Both the position numbers and the translations under genes were made by a program. Below, piece after piece: positions 1 through 7,000 of a stretch of 14,504 nt of DNA. Each line of letters starts with the position of its first letter. Within the stretch, counting starts at the first letter, position 1. Origin of the DNA: Candidatus Shapirobacteria bacterium UBA2283 (GTDB lineage: Bacteria; Patescibacteriota; Microgenomatia; UBA12405); the NCBI GenBank assembly GCA_002345725.1, contig DDWP01000088.1, positions 4,294-18,797 on the forward strand, given 5' to 3'. Below the pieces are notes generated by a model. The model was given only the letters and a program-made list of their open reading frames with translations, searched no databases and had not been told where the DNA came from.

Positions 1-764
1 GGCATGCCGGCAGACTTTTCAACATTCTCAATAGGCATTGGCTCTGGAGAGGTAGCAACACCGTCAGCTTCTGGCTGGGTAGCTTTCAAACAGACAGCAC
101 CAGCTTCAAAAGTCTCTGGTGAGACGTTAACTGAGAAAGACTGAGTAGCGACACGAAGACCGATTAAAAGATTCTTACCGGAATCGATATCGAGTTCTAA
201 GCCGATCATGGGTAACAAGAAGGTAAAAATCTCAGAAAAAGGAGCATCAGGATCAACTAAAGTAGCCTTAGCCCAAGCCTTAGTAACATTTGTAGGTGAG
301 ATAAAGATCCAATTACCTTTGTTAGTAATAGAAGTGTTATTTCCTAGTGATAATTCATCTCCAAGCATGAAACAGACATCAGCATTACCACCATCATTGT
401 CAATATTAATCTTGTTGCTCTCAACTTTTGGAGCACCAGACTTAGTCTTAACAATAAGATTAAGACGACCACCGTCGTCATTGTAGGAGACTTGTTCGAT
501 TTGGTCTAATGGGTAGTCGAGAGAGACAGTCAAATCACTTGAGGAAATGACGTCAGTTAGGAGCTCAAGACCACTTAATTTAGAATAATTTTGGTCAGTT
601 TTAGTAGGACAATAGACCTTAGCTTCTTTACCACTCTTTTTAAGAGCGATGGCCAGACCAAGAGCAGCCCCAATACTGTCAACATTCATTTGTGGGACAA
701 CAATCAAGGCAGTTTTAGCGGTACTTATCAAATTTTTGATGTCAGAAACGTTGTAGTTCTTCAT
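1..764 (-). CDS. DHH-superfamily phosphoesterase-like protein, degenerate (C-terminus beyond window)
   Basis: About 254 codons are visible; the gene runs off the left edge. The fold is recognisable from an N-terminal NVDSIGAALGLAIALKKSG block, a later PTN, then DPDAPFSE, a GLRVATQSF block and SPETFEAGA. These align with the DHH domain of NrnA/RecJ-like phosphoesterases, which often lie downstream of infB (usually after rbfA, absent here). The metal-binding motifs are mostly gone: the HxxPDxD motif keeps only its last Asp, the DHH triad before PTN reads FIS, and the Asp of the DT(G/R)xF motif is Ala. A pseudoenzyme or binding role is therefore inferred. I chose the ATG at 764 because AGAGGG lies 7 nt upstream, rare in this window. 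An in-frame ATG at 815 overlaps the infB stop as ATGA and would add 17 residues. The family call is good; the function is unknown. Confidence 0.75.
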   Translation of the reverse strand, partial: MKNYNVSDIKNLISTAKTALIVVPQMNVDSIGAALGLAIALKKSGKEAKVYCPTKTDQNYSKLSGLELLTDVISSSDLTVSLDYPLDQIEQVSYNDDGGRLNLIVKTKSGAPKVESNKINIDNDGGNADVCFMLGDELSLGNNTSITNKGNWIFISPTNVTKAWAKATLVDPDAPFSEIFTFLLPMIGLELDIDSGKNLLIGLRVATQSFSVNVSPETFEAGAVCLKATQPEADGVATSPEPMPIENVEKSAGM

Positions 765-811
765 ATTTTTTCCCTCTGGTTGGGAATTAATAAAAGTAGC
801 ATTTAGACGAC

Positions 812-2239
812 TCATTTGTCAGTCTTATAGGATATTATAACATCGTTTATTTTAAAGTCAATATAAGGCTTGAAAGTCATACCACACTCAGTGGTAGCCT
901 TAACTTTCTCGAGTATATCTTTGCCAACATGAATACCTTCAACTTTGGTGTCTTTAATGATTTTATCGTCTCTTTTAAGATGAATAGGATCACCTTTGTT
1001 GATTTCACCTTTATAAACTTGAATTCCGGCGATACGGACTTTTTCAATCTTAAACTCAGCGATGATCTTACCTTCACCCAGGATTGTTTCTTCAATAGTG
1101 GGATCAAGCATTTTCAGGACCTGAGTCTGGATATTTTCAATTAATTCGTAAATTATTTTTGACTCTATTATGGGTACTTTTTCATTATCAGCCATGTTCT
1201 TGATAAAGCGAGGTACCGACACATTGAAGGCAAAGATTTGGGCCTTAGCAGCAGAGGCTACAAAGACATCATGATCGTTGACTGGACCAACACCAGTGTA
1301 GATAAGTTGGACATCATCAGAAAAGCTATTTTTTAAAGCTTCAAGAGTACCTTGAACATCGGCTTTAACTACGATAGGTAAGCGAATAATACCGTTAAAG
1401 TCTTTTTTTTCGGTTAGCGGAATAATTGCCTGAGCATCTACCGAATGATCGAGCACAAGAGCACCGGCTGCAGGAACTTTAGCAAAACCAAGTATTTCTA
1501 CAGGGGTTGAGGGAGGAGCAATGGATATATTTTCACCGGTAGAGCTGATCATGGCCTTAACTTTGCAAAAAATGTCATCAGCATAAATAATGTCACCTAT
1601 CTTTAATGTGCCCTTATTTATAATGACGTTGGCAACAGGACCACGACTATTGTCTAAACGAGATTCGATAATAGCAGCCTCAAGAGGAGCATTTGGCTCG
1701 TCTTTTAATTCCATAACTTCAGCGTTTAGTAAGATAACTTCGAGTAATTCGTCAATACCCACACCAGTCTTGGCAGATACAGGAACAATTGTTACTTGAC
1801 CGCCATATTCTTCGGGAGTCAGGCCGGCTTCAACTAATTGCCCTTTAACTTTTTCTGGGGAAGTACCTTCAAGATCGATCTTATTCATGGCAACAATTAC
1901 AGGCAAGGACGATTTGTGAATCTCGGAGATACATTCTTTAGTCTGAGTCATGACACCATCAACTGCAGAAATAACCAAGACTACCATGTCAGTAGCGTTA
2001 GCACCACGAACACGCATATTACAGAAAGCCGCGTGTCCAGGAGTATCGATAAAAGTGATAACGCCAGTTTTACCAGATTTTGTCTTGACGGTAGTCTGAT
2101 AAGAATTTATATGTTGAGTGATCCCACCAGCTTCTTTTTTGGCAATATTAGCACTACGAATCTTGTCTAGAAGAGATGTCTTGCCATGATCAATATGGCC
2201 CATGACAGCAACAATGGGTGGACGGAATGATGATGTCAT
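812..2239 (-). CDS. infB: Translation initiation factor IF-2, minimal core form
   Basis: IF-2 is the GTPase that brings initiator fMet-tRNA to the 30S subunit and promotes subunit joining. All G motifs are present: GHIDHGKT (residues 14-21), GGITQHI (38-44), DTPGHAAF (65-72), NKID (119-122) and SAKTG (155-159), followed by domain II and the C1/C2 region that binds fMet-tRNA. At 475 residues it is far shorter than E. coli IF-2 (about 890). The G domain starts within 10 residues of the N-terminus, so the IF2N and linker regions are absent, as in mitochondrial IF-2. The ATG follows the nusA stop by 47 nt of heptamer-rich spacer; a weak AGGA lies 10 nt upstream. The TGA stop overlaps a possible start of the next gene. 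It lies in the nusA-infB-DHH order common in bacteria. Confidence 0.97.
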   Translation of the reverse strand: MTSSFRPPIVAVMGHIDHGKTSLLDKIRSANIAKKEAGGITQHINSYQTTVKTKSGKTGVITFIDTPGHAAFCNMRVRGANATDMVVLVISAVDGVMTQTKECISEIHKSSLPVIVAMNKIDLEGTSPEKVKGQLVEAGLTPEEYGGQVTIVPVSAKTGVGIDELLEVILLNAEVMELKDEPNAPLEAAIIESRLDNSRGPVANVIINKGTLKIGDIIYADDIFCKVKAMISSTGENISIAPPSTPVEILGFAKVPAAGALVLDHSVDAQAIIPLTEKKDFNGIIRLPIVVKADVQGTLEALKNSFSDDVQLIYTGVGPVNDHDVFVASAAKAQIFAFNVSVPRFIKNMADNEKVPIIESKIIYELIENIQTQVLKMLDPTIEETILGEGKIIAEFKIEKVRIAGIQVYKGEINKGDPIHLKRDDKIIKDTKVEGIHVGKDILEKVKATTECGMTFKPYIDFKINDVIISYKTDK

Positions 2240-2243
2240 AATA

Positions 2244-2278
2244 TTTGAATCCTAAACTCTAAATTCTAAATCCTAAAA
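2244..2278. repeat. Short heptamer tandem repeat in the nusA-infB spacer
   Basis: The spacer consists of consecutive 7-mers on the plus strand: TTTGAAT, CCTAAAC, TCTAAAT, TCTAAAT, CCTAAAA. The consensus is roughly (C/T)CTAAAN. In infB mRNA sense it is AT-rich, has little folding potential, and carries the AGGA that may serve as the ribosome binding site. It looks like slippage-generated sequence; no function can be assigned. Confidence 0.6.
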
Positions 2279-2286
2279 TTAAATTT

Positions 2287-3270
2287 TTATTTTGCAGCTT
2301 GGACCTTGATATCCAGCCCACAAAGAATGCCAGCGAGACGAACATTCTCACCACCAGCACCGATAGCTAGAGCTAATTGTGATTCTGGGACGTCAACTAC
2401 AGCTTGGCCGTCTTTGATAGAAACGACTTTGGCATCTTCGGCTGGAGAGAGTGCATTGACGACAAATTGATTAAGGCTCTTGGCAAAAGCGACAACGTCA
2501 ACTTTCTCATTACTAGGAAGTTCGTTTAAAACAGCTTGGATACGTGAACCTTTTTGACCAATACAAGAACCAACTGGGTCAACACCAGGTTGACTGGAAG
2601 AAACAGCTACCTTAGTCCTTTCTCCCGACGATCTAGCAACTTTTTCAACAACAACGGTACGATTACCCACCTCAGGAACTTCTCTAGCAAATAGTTCTTT
2701 GATAAAGTCAGGATGACGTCGGGAAAGAATTATGTTTTTGCGACCGGTATCATCAGTTTCGATAGAAGTGATAAGAAAAAGTTTTTTGGAACCTAACATA
2801 AGATTCTCATTACGAATCTGCTCTTCAGTCGGACAAACACCTTCGGTCTTACCAATACCAACACTCATCTTGTATGAATCGATATGAAGAACAACACCAG
2901 GAACAAGAGTACCGACTTTGCGTTGATAATCACCAACGACTTTATCCCTCTCTGCCTCACGGATTTTTTGATCGATAACCTGTTTGGCAGTCATAGCAGC
3001 AATACGGCCAAAACCAGGAGGAGTGACATCGGTACGTTTCTTGTCTTCAACTTTGAAAATAGAGAATGAGCCAGAGGCTGGAGTAAGTTCGACTTCAAAT
3101 GAATCATCTTCAGCAACGATAATGCCATGCTCTTTCTGATCACGCTTGTAGGCCGAAATTAAACCCATTTCGATAGCATCTAAGATCTCTTGTGGATCAA
3201 TATCGCGCTCTCCAGCAATTTGAGCTACAGCTGCGGCAAATTCAGTTTTTGGTAGTCTTTTTATGTCCAT
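2287..3270 (-). CDS. nusA: Transcription termination/antitermination factor NusA
   Basis: NusA binds RNA polymerase near the RNA exit channel and promotes pausing, intrinsic termination and antitermination. The 327 residues show the N-terminal RNAP-binding domain with the signature TPPGFGRIAAMTAKQV (about residues 83-98), an S1 domain, and two KH domains. KH1 carries DPVGSCIGQKGSRIQAVLNEL. KH2 carries QLALAIGAGGENVRLA, where most NusAs have a basic IGKKGQN loop, so the KH2 GxxG loop is unusually non-basic. It lacks the acidic C-terminal repeats of E. coli NusA and is shorter than the B. subtilis protein (about 371). The ATG is preceded by AAAGGAAA, one of the best ribosome binding sites in the window. 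A terminator hairpin lies just upstream, and infB follows. Confidence 0.96.
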   Translation of the reverse strand: MDIKRLPKTEFAAAVAQIAGERDIDPQEILDAIEMGLISAYKRDQKEHGIIVAEDDSFEVELTPASGSFSIFKVEDKKRTDVTPPGFGRIAAMTAKQVIDQKIREAERDKVVGDYQRKVGTLVPGVVLHIDSYKMSVGIGKTEGVCPTEEQIRNENLMLGSKKLFLITSIETDDTGRKNIILSRRHPDFIKELFAREVPEVGNRTVVVEKVARSSGERTKVAVSSSQPGVDPVGSCIGQKGSRIQAVLNELPSNEKVDVVAFAKSLNQFVVNALSPAEDAKVVSIKDGQAVVDVPESQLALAIGAGGENVRLAGILCGLDIKVQAAK

Positions 3271-3274
3271 TTTA

Positions 3275-3282
3275 TTTCCTTT
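3275..3282 (-). promoter_or_regulatory. Shine-Dalgarno sequence of nusA
   Basis: AAAGGAAA on the minus strand lies just upstream of the ATG at 3270, with normal spacing. It stands out because most genes in this window have no recognisable SD, and it fits an mRNA with a real 5' leader. Confidence 0.7.
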
Positions 3283-3289
3283 TGATAAA

Positions 3290-3314
3290 TAAAAAAGGGG
3301 ACGTCACGTCCCCC
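3290..3314 (-). terminator. Intrinsic terminator after dnaJ and before nusA; possible nusA attenuator
   Basis: Read on the minus strand, GGGGACG - TGA - CGTCCCC forms a perfect 7-bp, GC-rich stem with a 3-nt loop, followed immediately by six T residues. This is a canonical Rho-independent terminator. It ends the hrcA-dnaJ operon, but it also lies downstream of a candidate extended -10 promoter at 3344-3352. It could therefore terminate transcripts that initiate in front of nusA. Confidence 0.9.
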
Positions 3315-3343
3315 ATTCCAAGTATCACAGATTAACTAGAGAG

Positions 3344-3352
3344 ATTATAGCA
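3344..3352 (-). promoter_or_regulatory. Candidate extended -10 promoter for nusA-infB
   Basis: TGCTATAAT on the minus strand is a full extended -10 element (TGn + TATAAT) just after the dnaJ stop codon. No good -35 is visible at 17 nt (GCTTAG), which extended -10 promoters tolerate. The predicted start near 3337 gives a leader of about 67 nt that contains the terminator hairpin and then the nusA SD. It is predicted from sequence only. Confidence 0.5.
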
Positions 3353-3358
3353 CAAAAA

Positions 3359-4219
3359 TCATAGTCCTAAGCTCTTTATCAATTCTTTTTGTTTGGCGGT
3401 GAGCTTGGTAGGAATAGTGACAGTTAAACGGATATACATATCTCCTTGTCCGTAACCATTAACATCGCGAATCCCCTGCCCGCGAAGACGAATGAGAGTG
3501 TTTGGTTGAGTCCCCGGTTTGACACGTACCTTAAGTTTTTCCCCAAGTGTAGGTACTTCTACATCAGTTCCCAGAGCAGCCTCAGAGAAAGATATTTCGA
3601 CATTAACATAGACATCGTTACCATCACGTTGAAATATTTTGTCGGGAAGGACGTCAATATAAAGCATGAATTCGTTAAAGCGAATACGTTGACCGTCGCT
3701 AACACCACCAGGGATTTTGATTTTTCGACGCTTACCCTCGATCTCAACTTCTTTCTCGGCGCCGTTGGCGGCATCTAAGAAACTAACTTGAATTTTATAA
3801 GTTGGGATCTGGCGGGCACGCTGACCACCACCAAAGTTACTGGATCCAAAAAATTGTTCGAAAATATCAAAAGGGTTACTAAATCCACCAAAATCAAAAT
3901 CAGCACCTTGACCACCAGCACCACTTTGCCAGGTGTAATTAAAAGGACCGTTTTGTTGGGTATAAGTGTGACCACCAAAACCACCGGCACCAGAATTTGG
4001 ATCAAAGGCGGCATGACCATATTGGTCGTAAGCAGTTTTTTTCTGATCATTACTGAGGACTTCGTAGGCCTCGTTTATTTCCTTGAATTTTTCCTCAGCA
4101 TCGGGGGCTTTATTACGATCAGGATGATTCTTCATGGCCATCTGACGATAGGCCGATTTAATCTCGTCTTTGCTAGCACCCTTCTTAACTCCTAATACTT
4201 CATAAAAATCTGGTTTCAT
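3359..4219 (-). CDS. dnaJ: DnaJ-type co-chaperone (Hsp40), type B without zinc finger
   Basis: Hsp40 stimulates DnaK ATPase and delivers unfolded substrates. The J domain covers residues 1-70 with HPD at 32-34. A Gly/Phe-rich linker follows (about 75-135), then two C-terminal beta domains with typical motifs (KIKIPGGVSDGQRIRF; GDMYIRLTVTIP). At 286 residues it lacks the CxxCxGxG zinc-finger repeats of classical DnaJ and has no cysteine at all, so by architecture it is CbpA/type B. The ATG overlaps the TGA of the upstream 100-codon gene as ATGA, which suggests coupled translation. It is the last gene of the heat-shock operon and is followed by a strong terminator. Its position makes it the main DnaK partner here, although the domain set is CbpA-like. 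Confidence 0.93.
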   Translation of the reverse strand: MKPDFYEVLGVKKGASKDEIKSAYRQMAMKNHPDRNKAPDAEEKFKEINEAYEVLSNDQKKTAYDQYGHAAFDPNSGAGGFGGHTYTQQNGPFNYTWQSGAGGQGADFDFGGFSNPFDIFEQFFGSSNFGGGQRARQIPTYKIQVSFLDAANGAEKEVEIEGKRRKIKIPGGVSDGQRIRFNEFMLYIDVLPDKIFQRDGNDVYVNVEISFSEAALGTDVEVPTLGEKLKVRVKPGTQPNTLIRLRGQGIRDVNGYGQGDMYIRLTVTIPTKLTAKQKELIKSLGL

Positions 4220-4518
4220 TTTAATATGGATTCACCCTTACCAATAAACTTTTCAATTCCATCTTTTATTTGTGATGGTTGTTTTGTCTTATCGATTACA
4301 AAAACCATGCATAAATTACCTTCTATTGTGACGGGGTATGGGTATACGCCATCCAAATTTATTCCTCTTCTCAACATAGTTTCCTGATAAGCATTGACTT
4401 CTTCTGCGGTGATACCCGTCTCAAATTTTAAATATTTGTGATAGACCTCTGAACTTGTACCGAGTGACTCTCTATCTACCCCCTCCGTTGATAAAATTGA
4501 AGCAGCTTTTTCTGGCAT
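4216..4518 (-). CDS. Hypothetical 100-aa protein between dnaK and dnaJ
   Basis: I do not recognise this protein. It is soluble, with no signal peptide or membrane segment. It has a mixed N-terminal half (MPEKAASILSTEGVDRESLG...) and a central hydrophobic strand (NLCMVFVID) that looks like a beta strand of a small alpha/beta fold, ending in a Lys-rich helix (IKDGIEKFIGKGESILK). The TGA stop overlaps the dnaJ ATG, so it is very probably co-translated with dnaJ and under the same heat-shock control. No Shine-Dalgarno precedes its ATG. The 102-bp gap from dnaK holds two 28-bp palindromes. A chaperone-linked role is inferred only from position. Confidence 0.7.
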   Translation of the reverse strand: MPEKAASILSTEGVDRESLGTSSEVYHKYLKFETGITAEEVNAYQETMLRRGINLDGVYPYPVTIEGNLCMVFVIDKTKQPSQIKDGIEKFIGKGESILK

Positions 4519-4531
4519 ATTTTTTAAATTT

Positions 4532-4559
4532 GTAGAGACGCCATGCGTGGCGTCTCTAC
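4532..4559. repeat. 28-bp palindrome, copy 1 (dnaK 3' spacer)
   Basis: Perfect inverted repeat with 12-nt arms GTAGAGACGCCA / TGGCGTCTCTAC around a 4-nt TGCG loop. It shares its outer ten bases (GTAGAGACGC) with the second palindrome 20 bp away. It would form a stable hairpin in dnaK-dnaJ operon mRNA. No U-tract follows on the minus strand, so it is not a standard terminator. It looks like a REP-type or MITE-like dispersed repeat. Confidence 0.85.
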
Positions 4560-4579
4560 GATTATATAATGTTTTTTTA

Positions 4580-4607
4580 GTAGAGACGCGATTAATCGCG
4601 TCTCTAC
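4580..4607. repeat. 28-bp palindrome, copy 2 (dnaK 3' spacer)
   Basis: Fully symmetric palindrome with 14-nt half GTAGAGACGCGATT. It begins 13 nt after the dnaK stop on the minus strand. It shares the GTAGAGACGC / GCGTCTCTAC arms with copy 1 but has a different centre. It is not followed by a T-run on the minus strand. From memory, palindromes with these arms are abundant between genes of filamentous cyanobacteria; this was not verified. Confidence 0.85.
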
Positions 4608-4620
4608 CATGCGAGTTAAT

Positions 4621-6528
4621 TTATTTAACCACTTCGCCTTCTTCGGCGTCTTTCTTGTCATCAGATGGCTTAGCGTCGTCGGCTTTGGGAGCTTCACCTT
4701 CTGGTCCGCCAGTTGGCGGAGTTTGCTGGGCATAGACAGCAGCACCGATAGTTTGAAGAATTTGATTTAGATCTTCGGAAGCTTTATCCATTTCGTCTTT
4801 TTTGACATCAGCTTTAGCTAAAATGTCTTTAGCAGATTTAATCTGCTCTTCAATCTTGGCCTTGTCTTCGGGCTTAACTTTATCACCAAAATCTTTAACT
4901 GATTTCTCACCATTAAAGATGGTGGCGTCAAGTTTATTGCGGCTTTCAGCGAGCCCTTTCTTTTCCTCATCATCACGAGCATGAGCCTCAGCATCTTTTT
5001 TCATTGCCTCAACTTCAGCATCAGAGAGATTGGTAGCATTTTGAATAGTGATCTTTTGCTCTTTACCGGTACCCTTATCCTTGGCAGAAACACTCAAGAT
5101 ACCATTACTATCGATGTCGAAAGTAACCTCGATTTGAGGTGTGCCACGAGGAGCAGGGGCAATGCCATCAAGAACAAAACGACCGAGTGATTTATTATCA
5201 ACAGCCATCGGGCGCTCACCTTGAAGAACATTGATCTCAACTTGTGGTTGATTGTCTGCATAAGTAGTAAAGATCTGTGATTTTTTGGTAGGAACAGTGG
5301 TATTTCTGTCGATTAATGGAGTACGGACACCACCAGCGGTCTCAATACCAAAGGTTAATGGAGTAACGTCAAGAAGAACAATGTCTTTGACTTCACCAGT
5401 CAAAACAGCTCCCTGAACAGCGGCTCCAATAGCCACGACCTCATCTGGATTAACGGTAGTATCAAGATCTTTACCGAAGAAATCTTTGACAACTTGCTGG
5501 ACTTTAGGCATACGAGTCATACCTCCGACCATAACGACGTCAGTAATGTCTGATTTACTGACTCCAGCATCTTTGAGACACTTTTCAACTGGACCAATAG
5601 TTTTTTGAATTAGGTCATCGACTAATTTCTCTAAATCAGTGCGAGTCAACTTAACAGTTAAGTGCAAAGGATTACCGTCTCTTTGGGTAATAAAAGGTAG
5701 ATTGATATCTGACTCTTGGGCAGTAGACAGTTCGATTTTAGCTTTTTCAGCAGCCTCACGAAGACGCTGAAGAGCTTGGGGATCTTTATCGAGATCAACA
5801 CCTTGATCTATCTTGAAATCGTCAACCAATTTGTGAAGAATTTTTTGGTCAAAGTCATCTCCTCCTAAGAAAGTATCGCCATTAGTTGCCTTAACTTCAA
5901 AGACTCCATCACCGATCTCTAGAATAGAAATATCAAATGTGCCTCCACCTAAATCGTAAACAGCAACCAGACCTTTCTTCTTCTTATCAAGTCCATAAGC
6001 TAGAGCAGAAGCAGTCGGTTCGTTGACGATACGCTGGACGTTTAGACCGGCAATCTCTCCGGCTTGCTTGGTAGCTTGGCGTTGAGAATCATCAAAATAG
6101 GCAGGAACAGTAATAACAGCTTCAGTAACTTTTTCACCAAGATATTTTTCAGCGTCAGCTTTGGCTTTTTGCAAAATCATAGCAGAGATCTCTTGTGGGG
6201 TATAAATTTTACCGCCGACTTCAACACAAGCCATTTTGTCCTTACCTGCGACAATTTTGTATGGAGCAATCTTGATTGTTTTAACTACTTCAGGATCGTC
6301 AATACGACGACCCATAAGTCTCTTGACACTAAAGATGGTGTTAAGAGGATTGAGCACCATTTGGCGTTTAGCAAGGTCACCGACCAATTTTTTAATTGGT
6401 TCGACGATTGAAGGAATAGTATTGCGACCTTCAGAGGTAAAGATAACTTTGGCAGTACCACCTTCCATAACAGCAACGCAGGAGTTGGTAGTACCTAAGT
6501 CGATTCCGATTACTTTTGATGTAGACAT
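4621..6528 (-). CDS. dnaK: Molecular chaperone DnaK (Hsp70)
   Basis: DnaK is the ATP-dependent Hsp70 that binds exposed hydrophobic segments with DnaJ and GrpE. At 635 residues it is full length. The nucleotide-binding domain shows IGIDLGTTNSCVAV (7-20), DLGGGTFDISIL (about 192-203) and VGGMTRMPK (about 333-341). The interdomain linker region reads DIVLLDVTPLTFGIET (about 381-396). The substrate-binding domain and helical lid follow, ending in an acidic, disordered tail rich in Lys, Asp and Glu with EGEVVK at the very end. The ATG has no clear SD and sits after an AT-rich 14-bp tandem repeat that includes the grpE stop. It is in the hrcA-grpE-dnaK-orf-dnaJ operon, with CIRCE at the operon head. 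Two hairpin-forming palindromes follow the stop and could protect or separate dnaK mRNA. Confidence 0.98.
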   Translation of the reverse strand: MSTSKVIGIDLGTTNSCVAVMEGGTAKVIFTSEGRNTIPSIVEPIKKLVGDLAKRQMVLNPLNTIFSVKRLMGRRIDDPEVVKTIKIAPYKIVAGKDKMACVEVGGKIYTPQEISAMILQKAKADAEKYLGEKVTEAVITVPAYFDDSQRQATKQAGEIAGLNVQRIVNEPTASALAYGLDKKKKGLVAVYDLGGGTFDISILEIGDGVFEVKATNGDTFLGGDDFDQKILHKLVDDFKIDQGVDLDKDPQALQRLREAAEKAKIELSTAQESDINLPFITQRDGNPLHLTVKLTRTDLEKLVDDLIQKTIGPVEKCLKDAGVSKSDITDVVMVGGMTRMPKVQQVVKDFFGKDLDTTVNPDEVVAIGAAVQGAVLTGEVKDIVLLDVTPLTFGIETAGGVRTPLIDRNTTVPTKKSQIFTTYADNQPQVEINVLQGERPMAVDNKSLGRFVLDGIAPAPRGTPQIEVTFDIDSNGILSVSAKDKGTGKEQKITIQNATNLSDAEVEAMKKDAEAHARDDEEKKGLAESRNKLDATIFNGEKSVKDFGDKVKPEDKAKIEEQIKSAKDILAKADVKKDEMDKASEDLNQILQTIGAAVYAQQTPPTGGPEGEAPKADDAKPSDDKKDAEEGEVVK

Positions 6529-6540
6529 AATTTTAAATAA

Positions 6541-6568
6541 TTTTTAATTTATAATTTTTAATTTATAA
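6541..6568. repeat. Two perfect copies of a 14-bp AT-only tandem repeat
   Basis: TTTTTAATTTATAA occurs twice back to back in the grpE-dnaK spacer, and the grpE TAA stop (6558-6560) lies inside the second copy. A related partial motif continues towards the dnaK ATG. It is most simply explained by replication slippage, and it leaves dnaK without an SD but with an unstructured AT-rich upstream region. Confidence 0.75.
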
Positions 6569-6992
6569 TTTTACCGACAATAACTTGAGCCGGTCGGATA
6601 ACTTGACCATTTAATAAGTAGCCTTTTTTGTGGACTGAGAGAATTTTGTTTTCTTCTCCCTCACTGGTACTGACACACTCCATGGTGTTGTGGTCAAAAA
6701 TCTCACCCTCAGTCTTTATCTCTTCAAGACCTTCGTTTTTCAAAACTGAGACAAATTTATCGATGGTCATCTTGAGACCTTCATCTTTGAGATGATTTTG
6801 AGTCAAGTCTAGATCATCTAAGACTTCGATCATCTTAGAAATAATGGAAACAGTCGCCATAGTAACAAACATCTGACGCTGAGACTCAACTCTTTTTTCA
6901 AGATTAGAATAGTCGGCCATTGAACGAGCTAATTTTTCCTGAAGTTCGGACAGTTTAGATAGATCTGTTTTTTGTACCTTTTTGGTTTTCAT
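6558..6992 (-). CDS. grpE: GrpE nucleotide exchange factor, short form
   Basis: GrpE releases ADP from DnaK. The 144-residue protein has a short N-terminal coiled-coil (about residues 10-45; LSELQEKLARSMADYSNLEKRVE matches the family dimerisation helix). A C-terminal beta-wing head follows with the family pattern FDHNTMECV...VHKKGYLLNGQVIRPAQVIVGK. It is shorter than E. coli GrpE (about 197), having lost the disordered N-terminus and part of the long helix. The ATG follows the hrcA stop by 8 nt with no SD, so it depends on operon transcription. The stop lies in a 14-bp tandem repeat. Confidence 0.93.
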   Translation of the reverse strand: MKTKKVQKTDLSKLSELQEKLARSMADYSNLEKRVESQRQMFVTMATVSIISKMIEVLDDLDLTQNHLKDEGLKMTIDKFVSVLKNEGLEEIKTEGEIFDHNTMECVSTSEGEENKILSVHKKGYLLNGQVIRPAQVIVGKIIN

Positions 6993-7000
6993 GAAAAAAA

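Noticed and set aside
208..486. Plus-strand reading frame of 92 codons
   Set aside because: It is antisense to the clearly homologous DHH-like gene and has no family resemblance or promoter.
3788..4195. Plus-strand 135-codon frame opposite dnaJ
   Set aside because: It is a shadow of the Gly-rich dnaJ coding region with biased Thr/Ile composition.
4532..4607. Palindromes as the Rho-independent terminator of dnaK
   Set aside because: On the minus strand both hairpins are followed by A-rich sequence instead of a T-run, and the downstream gene is ATGA-coupled to dnaJ, so the operon must continue.
6064..6547. Overlapping plus-strand frames opposite the start of dnaK
   Set aside because: dnaK is unmistakable on the minus strand; these frames have no independent support.
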